The notes under the pieces are model-generated. The model was not told the DNA's origin and did no database searches. It was given only the letters and a program-made list of their open reading frames with translations. A program made the translations under genes and the position numbers. Source: DATKFM01 sp035544395 (lineage in GTDB: Bacteria > Pseudomonadota > Alphaproteobacteria > Dongiales > Dongiaceae). From it: a stretch of 8,044 nucleotides of DNA. The DNA is taken from positions 1 to 8,044 of the forward strand of contig DATKFM010000062.1 of NCBI GenBank assembly GCA_035544395.1, read 5' to 3'. Shown here piece by piece: positions 6,215-8,044 of this stretch. Each line of letters opens with the position of its first letter. Position 1 is the stretch's first letter.

Positions 6215-6865
6215 ATGATTGCCCCGTTCCGGACGGCTCTGATCGCAATCGGTGTAATACTTGCACTGCTTCTCCCGTCCAGGAGCGAAGCCGAGCCGAT
6301 GCGCGTCAACGGCATCACCTTCAGCGACGAGCTCGGCGGCTTCGAAATCACCGGCGTCTCCGGCGCCGGCACGCCGGCCGATCCCTTTGTTGTCCAGGAG
6401 AACATCACCAGCGTCTCCACCGACGTGGTCCTGGTCATCAAGGATATCGATCCAAGCATCGGCAACCTGGTCGGCACCCACCATGCCTTCGCCTTTGTGC
6501 TTAACAAGGTGGTGACCAACAAGACCCCACGCGCATGGACGCGCTTCGCGCTCGAGTTGCGCGAAATGGTCGAGACCTACAGCCCCTATGGCGACGGCCT
6601 ATCCTTTGGCCAAGCCTCCACTGCCGGACGGCCCTATGTCTCGCCCCAATTCCTCAGCAGCAACGAGACCGAGGAACCCTACGATCAGCTGGAATTCTCC
6701 GGCGGACGCATCGAGCCCGGCGCCACCGTTTCCATGACTTTCGTCATATCCGATGCTTCGCCCGAGGCGATTTTCTACCTGCTGCAGCAGCCGGGCCAGG
6801 TCATCGCCGCCATTCCGGGCGCACAGATCGCCCAACGGCCGGAAACGCCTCGCAAATCCCAGTAA
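6215..6865 (+). CDS. Exported protein of unknown function
   Basis: I do not recognise this 216-residue protein. The N-terminus is a clear Sec signal peptide: MIAPFR, a hydrophobic core (residues 8-20), then a predicted signal-peptidase I cut after SEA (residue 26). The mature part (about 190 residues) has no cysteine and no second membrane segment, so it is probably a soluble periplasmic or secreted protein. It looks beta-rich, with alternating hydrophobic stretches such as STDVVLVIKDID (68-79) and RIEPGATVSMTFVISD (165-180). The latter resembles strands of Ig-like domains, but only loosely. Other recognisable features are GAGTPADPFVVQENITS (50-66) and a basic, proline-containing tail. ATG 6215 is chosen because it places the signal peptide at the N-terminus; upstream in-frame codons run inside valS. 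There is no good ribosome binding site. It lies 55 bases after valS and 93 before ilvD. Coding bias resembles its neighbours. Confidence 0.8.
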   Translation: MIAPFRTALIAIGVILALLLPSRSEAEPMRVNGITFSDELGGFEITGVSGAGTPADPFVVQENITSVSTDVVLVIKDIDPSIGNLVGTHHAFAFVLNKVVTNKTPRAWTRFALELREMVETYSPYGDGLSFGQASTAGRPYVSPQFLSSNETEEPYDQLEFSGGRIEPGATVSMTFVISDASPEAIFYLLQQPGQVIAAIPGAQIAQRPETPRKSQ

Positions 6866-6881
6866 TTGCATTGATGCCATG

Positions 6882-6899
6882 CGCCAAAACCCGTTGGCG
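6882..6899. repeat. Short palindrome upstream of ilvD
   Basis: CGCCAA (6882-6887) and TTGGCG (6894-6899) are exact inverted repeats around AACCCG. The right half is also the candidate -35 box of the ilvD promoter. It could be an operator, or part of the end signal for the preceding gene, although no T tract follows. It is short enough to occur by chance in GC-rich DNA. Confidence 0.3.
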
Positions 6900-6922
6900 A
6901 GCGGCTGGGCGCGCCATATCTT
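6894..6922 (+). promoter_or_regulatory. Candidate ilvD promoter
   Basis: TTGGCG (6894-6899, 4 of 6), a 17-base spacer and TATCTT (6917-6922, 4 of 6) would give a leader of about 30 bases before the ilvD ATG at 6959. There is no room for, and no sign of, a branched-chain leader peptide or attenuator between 6866 and 6958. Confidence 0.3.
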
Positions 6923-6958
6923 GCCCGTCTCGTTTCCGGCCCCGTCGAAGGAAGAGCC

Positions 6959-8044
6959 ATGCCCGCCAACGCGAAATTCGATAAATCCAAGCTGCCCAGC
7001 CGCCATGTCTCGGTCGGACCGTCCAGCGCCCCGCACCGGTCCTACTACTACGCCATGGGCATGACGGAGGCAGAGATCGCGCAGCCCTTCGTCGGTGTGG
7101 CCACGACCTGGAACGAGGCGGCGCCCTGCAACATCGCGCTCGCCCGCCAGGCGCAGGTGGCGAAGCGGGGCGTGAAGGCCGCCGGCGGCACGCCGCGGGA
7201 ATTCACCACGATCACAGTGACCGACGGTATCGCCATGGGCCATGCCGGCATGAAGTCCTCCCTGGTCAGCCGCGAGGTCATCGCCGACTCCGTGGAACTT
7301 ACCATGCGCGGTCATTGCTATGACGCGCTGGTCGGTCTTGCCGGCTGCGACAAATCCCTGCCGGGCATGATGATGGCCATGGTGCGGCTGAATGTGCCGT
7401 CGGTGTTCATGTATGGCGGCTCGATCCTGCCGGGCCGCTTTCATGGCCGCGACGTCACCGTGCAGGACGTCTTCGAAGCCGTCGGCGCCCATTCCGCCGG
7501 CAAGATGGACGACAAGGATTTGCACGAGCTGGAATGCGTCGCCTGTCCGTCCGCCGGCTCCTGCGGCGGCATGTTCACCGCCAACACCATGGCCTGCGTG
7601 TCCGAGGCGATCGGCCTGGCGCTGCCCGGCTCTGCCGGCGCCCCTGCGCCTTATGAAAGCCGCGACGCCTATGCCGAGGCATCGGGACAGGCGGTCATGA
7701 ATCTGGTGGCGAAGCAGATCCGCCCGCGCGACATCGTCACTCGCAAGGCATTGGAGAATGCCGCGATGGTGGTGGCCGCGGCCGGCGGCTCCACCAATGC
7801 CGGCCTGCATCTGCCGGCGATCGCCCATGAGATCGGCATCAAGTTCGACCTCCACGATGTCTGCGAGATCTTCCGCCGCACGCCCTATATCGCTGATTTG
7901 AAACCAGGCGGCCGCTATGTCGCCAAGGACATGTACGAGATCGGCGGTGTGCCCGTGCTGATGAAGGCGTTGCTCGAGGGCGGCTTCCTGCATGGCGATT
8001 GCATGACCGTGACCGGCAAGACCATCGCCGAGAATCTGAAGGGC
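6959..8044 (+). CDS. ilvD: Dihydroxy-acid dehydratase, N-terminal 362 residues (runs off the window)
   Basis: IlvD dehydrates 2,3-dihydroxy-isovalerate and 2,3-dihydroxy-3-methylvalerate to the 2-keto acids leading to valine, leucine and isoleucine, using an Fe-S cluster and Mg2+. The reading frame is open from ATG 6959 to the last base, about two thirds of a normal protein of some 560-615 residues. AAGGAAGAG (6948-6956) is a good ribosome binding site. The three expected cluster cysteines are visible: Cys57 in NEAAPCNIA, Cys130 in GLAGCDKSLPG and Cys202 in PSAGSCGG. Metal ligands are Asp89 in TVTDG, Asp131 and Lys132, the lysine that is carbamylated in the family. GGSILPGRF, NTMACVSEAIGLALPGS and VTRKALENA are further signatures. 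The close match to IlvD throughout makes a sugar-acid dehydratase (the related Edd/xylonate group) unlikely. The C-terminal domain with the catalytic serine lies outside the window. Confidence 0.95.
   Translation, partial: MPANAKFDKSKLPSRHVSVGPSSAPHRSYYYAMGMTEAEIAQPFVGVATTWNEAAPCNIALARQAQVAKRGVKAAGGTPREFTTITVTDGIAMGHAGMKSSLVSREVIADSVELTMRGHCYDALVGLAGCDKSLPGMMMAMVRLNVPSVFMYGGSILPGRFHGRDVTVQDVFEAVGAHSAGKMDDKDLHELECVACPSAGSCGGMFTANTMACVSEAIGLALPGSAGAPAPYESRDAYAEASGQAVMNLVAKQIRPRDIVTRKALENAAMVVAAAGGSTNAGLHLPAIAHEIGIKFDLHDVCEIFRRTPYIADLKPGGRYVAKDMYEIGGVPVLMKALLEGGFLHGDCMTVTGKTIAENLKG

Noticed and set aside
6207..6218. A three-codon frame (ATG GCG GAA TGA) whose stop overlaps the start of the exported protein as ATGA
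   Set aside because: It is too short to separate from chance and has no ribosome binding site. Without conservation data a translational-coupling claim is unsupported.
4564..6522. A 652-codon open frame on the minus strand opposite valS and the exported protein
   Set aside because: It is antisense to the conserved ValRS coding sequence, has low-complexity basic composition and no family motifs, and spans the gap between two plus-strand genes without any initiation signal of its own.
6866..6958. Possible leader-peptide attenuator before ilvD
   Set aside because: The short frame starting at 6874 encodes mainly Arg, Ala and Pro with no Ile/Val/Leu run, and it reads into ilvD. No paired terminator/antiterminator stems were found.
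6599..7993. A 464-codon open frame on the minus strand opposite ilvD
   Set aside because: ilvD on the plus strand in the same place has all its catalytic motifs. The antisense translation is His/Gly/Arg-rich with no recognisable signature.

Overview
The window is a GC-rich stretch of ordinary bacterial chromosome. It is most likely alphaproteobacterial, and the gene order suggests a Rhodospirillales-type organism. The main evidence is the run pcm-like methyltransferase, TolC-family channel, PopZ (DUF2497), valS. PopZ is essentially an alphaproteobacterial protein, and I know this neighbourhood from that class. This is recognition from sequence and memory, not from a search.

Layout: (1) Positions 1-186 hold the C-terminal end of a TolC-family outer-membrane channel (+). 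(2) Positions 187-353 are a convergent intergenic region with a strong intrinsic terminator and a third copy of one terminator arm. (3) A tRNA-Cys(GCA) gene lies on the minus strand at 354-427. (4) A divergent promoter region follows. (5) The plus-strand genes are then a protein-L-isoaspartate methyltransferase-like gene (625-1275), a complete TolC-family gene with a GTG start (1357-2721), popZ (2791-3399), valS (3472-6159), an exported protein of unknown function (6215-6865), and the first 362 codons of ilvD (6959 to the window end). Every protein gene reads on the plus strand. Very long minus-strand ORFs opposite popZ, valS and ilvD are GC-driven shadows.

Functionally this is a mix of envelope export (TolC), cell-pole organisation (PopZ), translation (tRNA-Cys, valyl-tRNA synthetase) and branched-chain amino-acid synthesis (IlvD). 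ValRS and IlvD share a loose valine link, but nothing seen shows co-regulation. A hairpin followed by a T-rich run lies inside the end of the methyltransferase gene, and a candidate promoter follows it. Together they suggest that tolC is transcribed separately from its upstream neighbour.

I found no convincing undescribed system. The points most worth a second look are the KMAKF form of the ValRS KMSKS loop, the loss of the usual active-site serine in the methyltransferase homologue, the terminator embedded in coding sequence, the three-armed repeat at 224-296, and the unrecognised exported protein.
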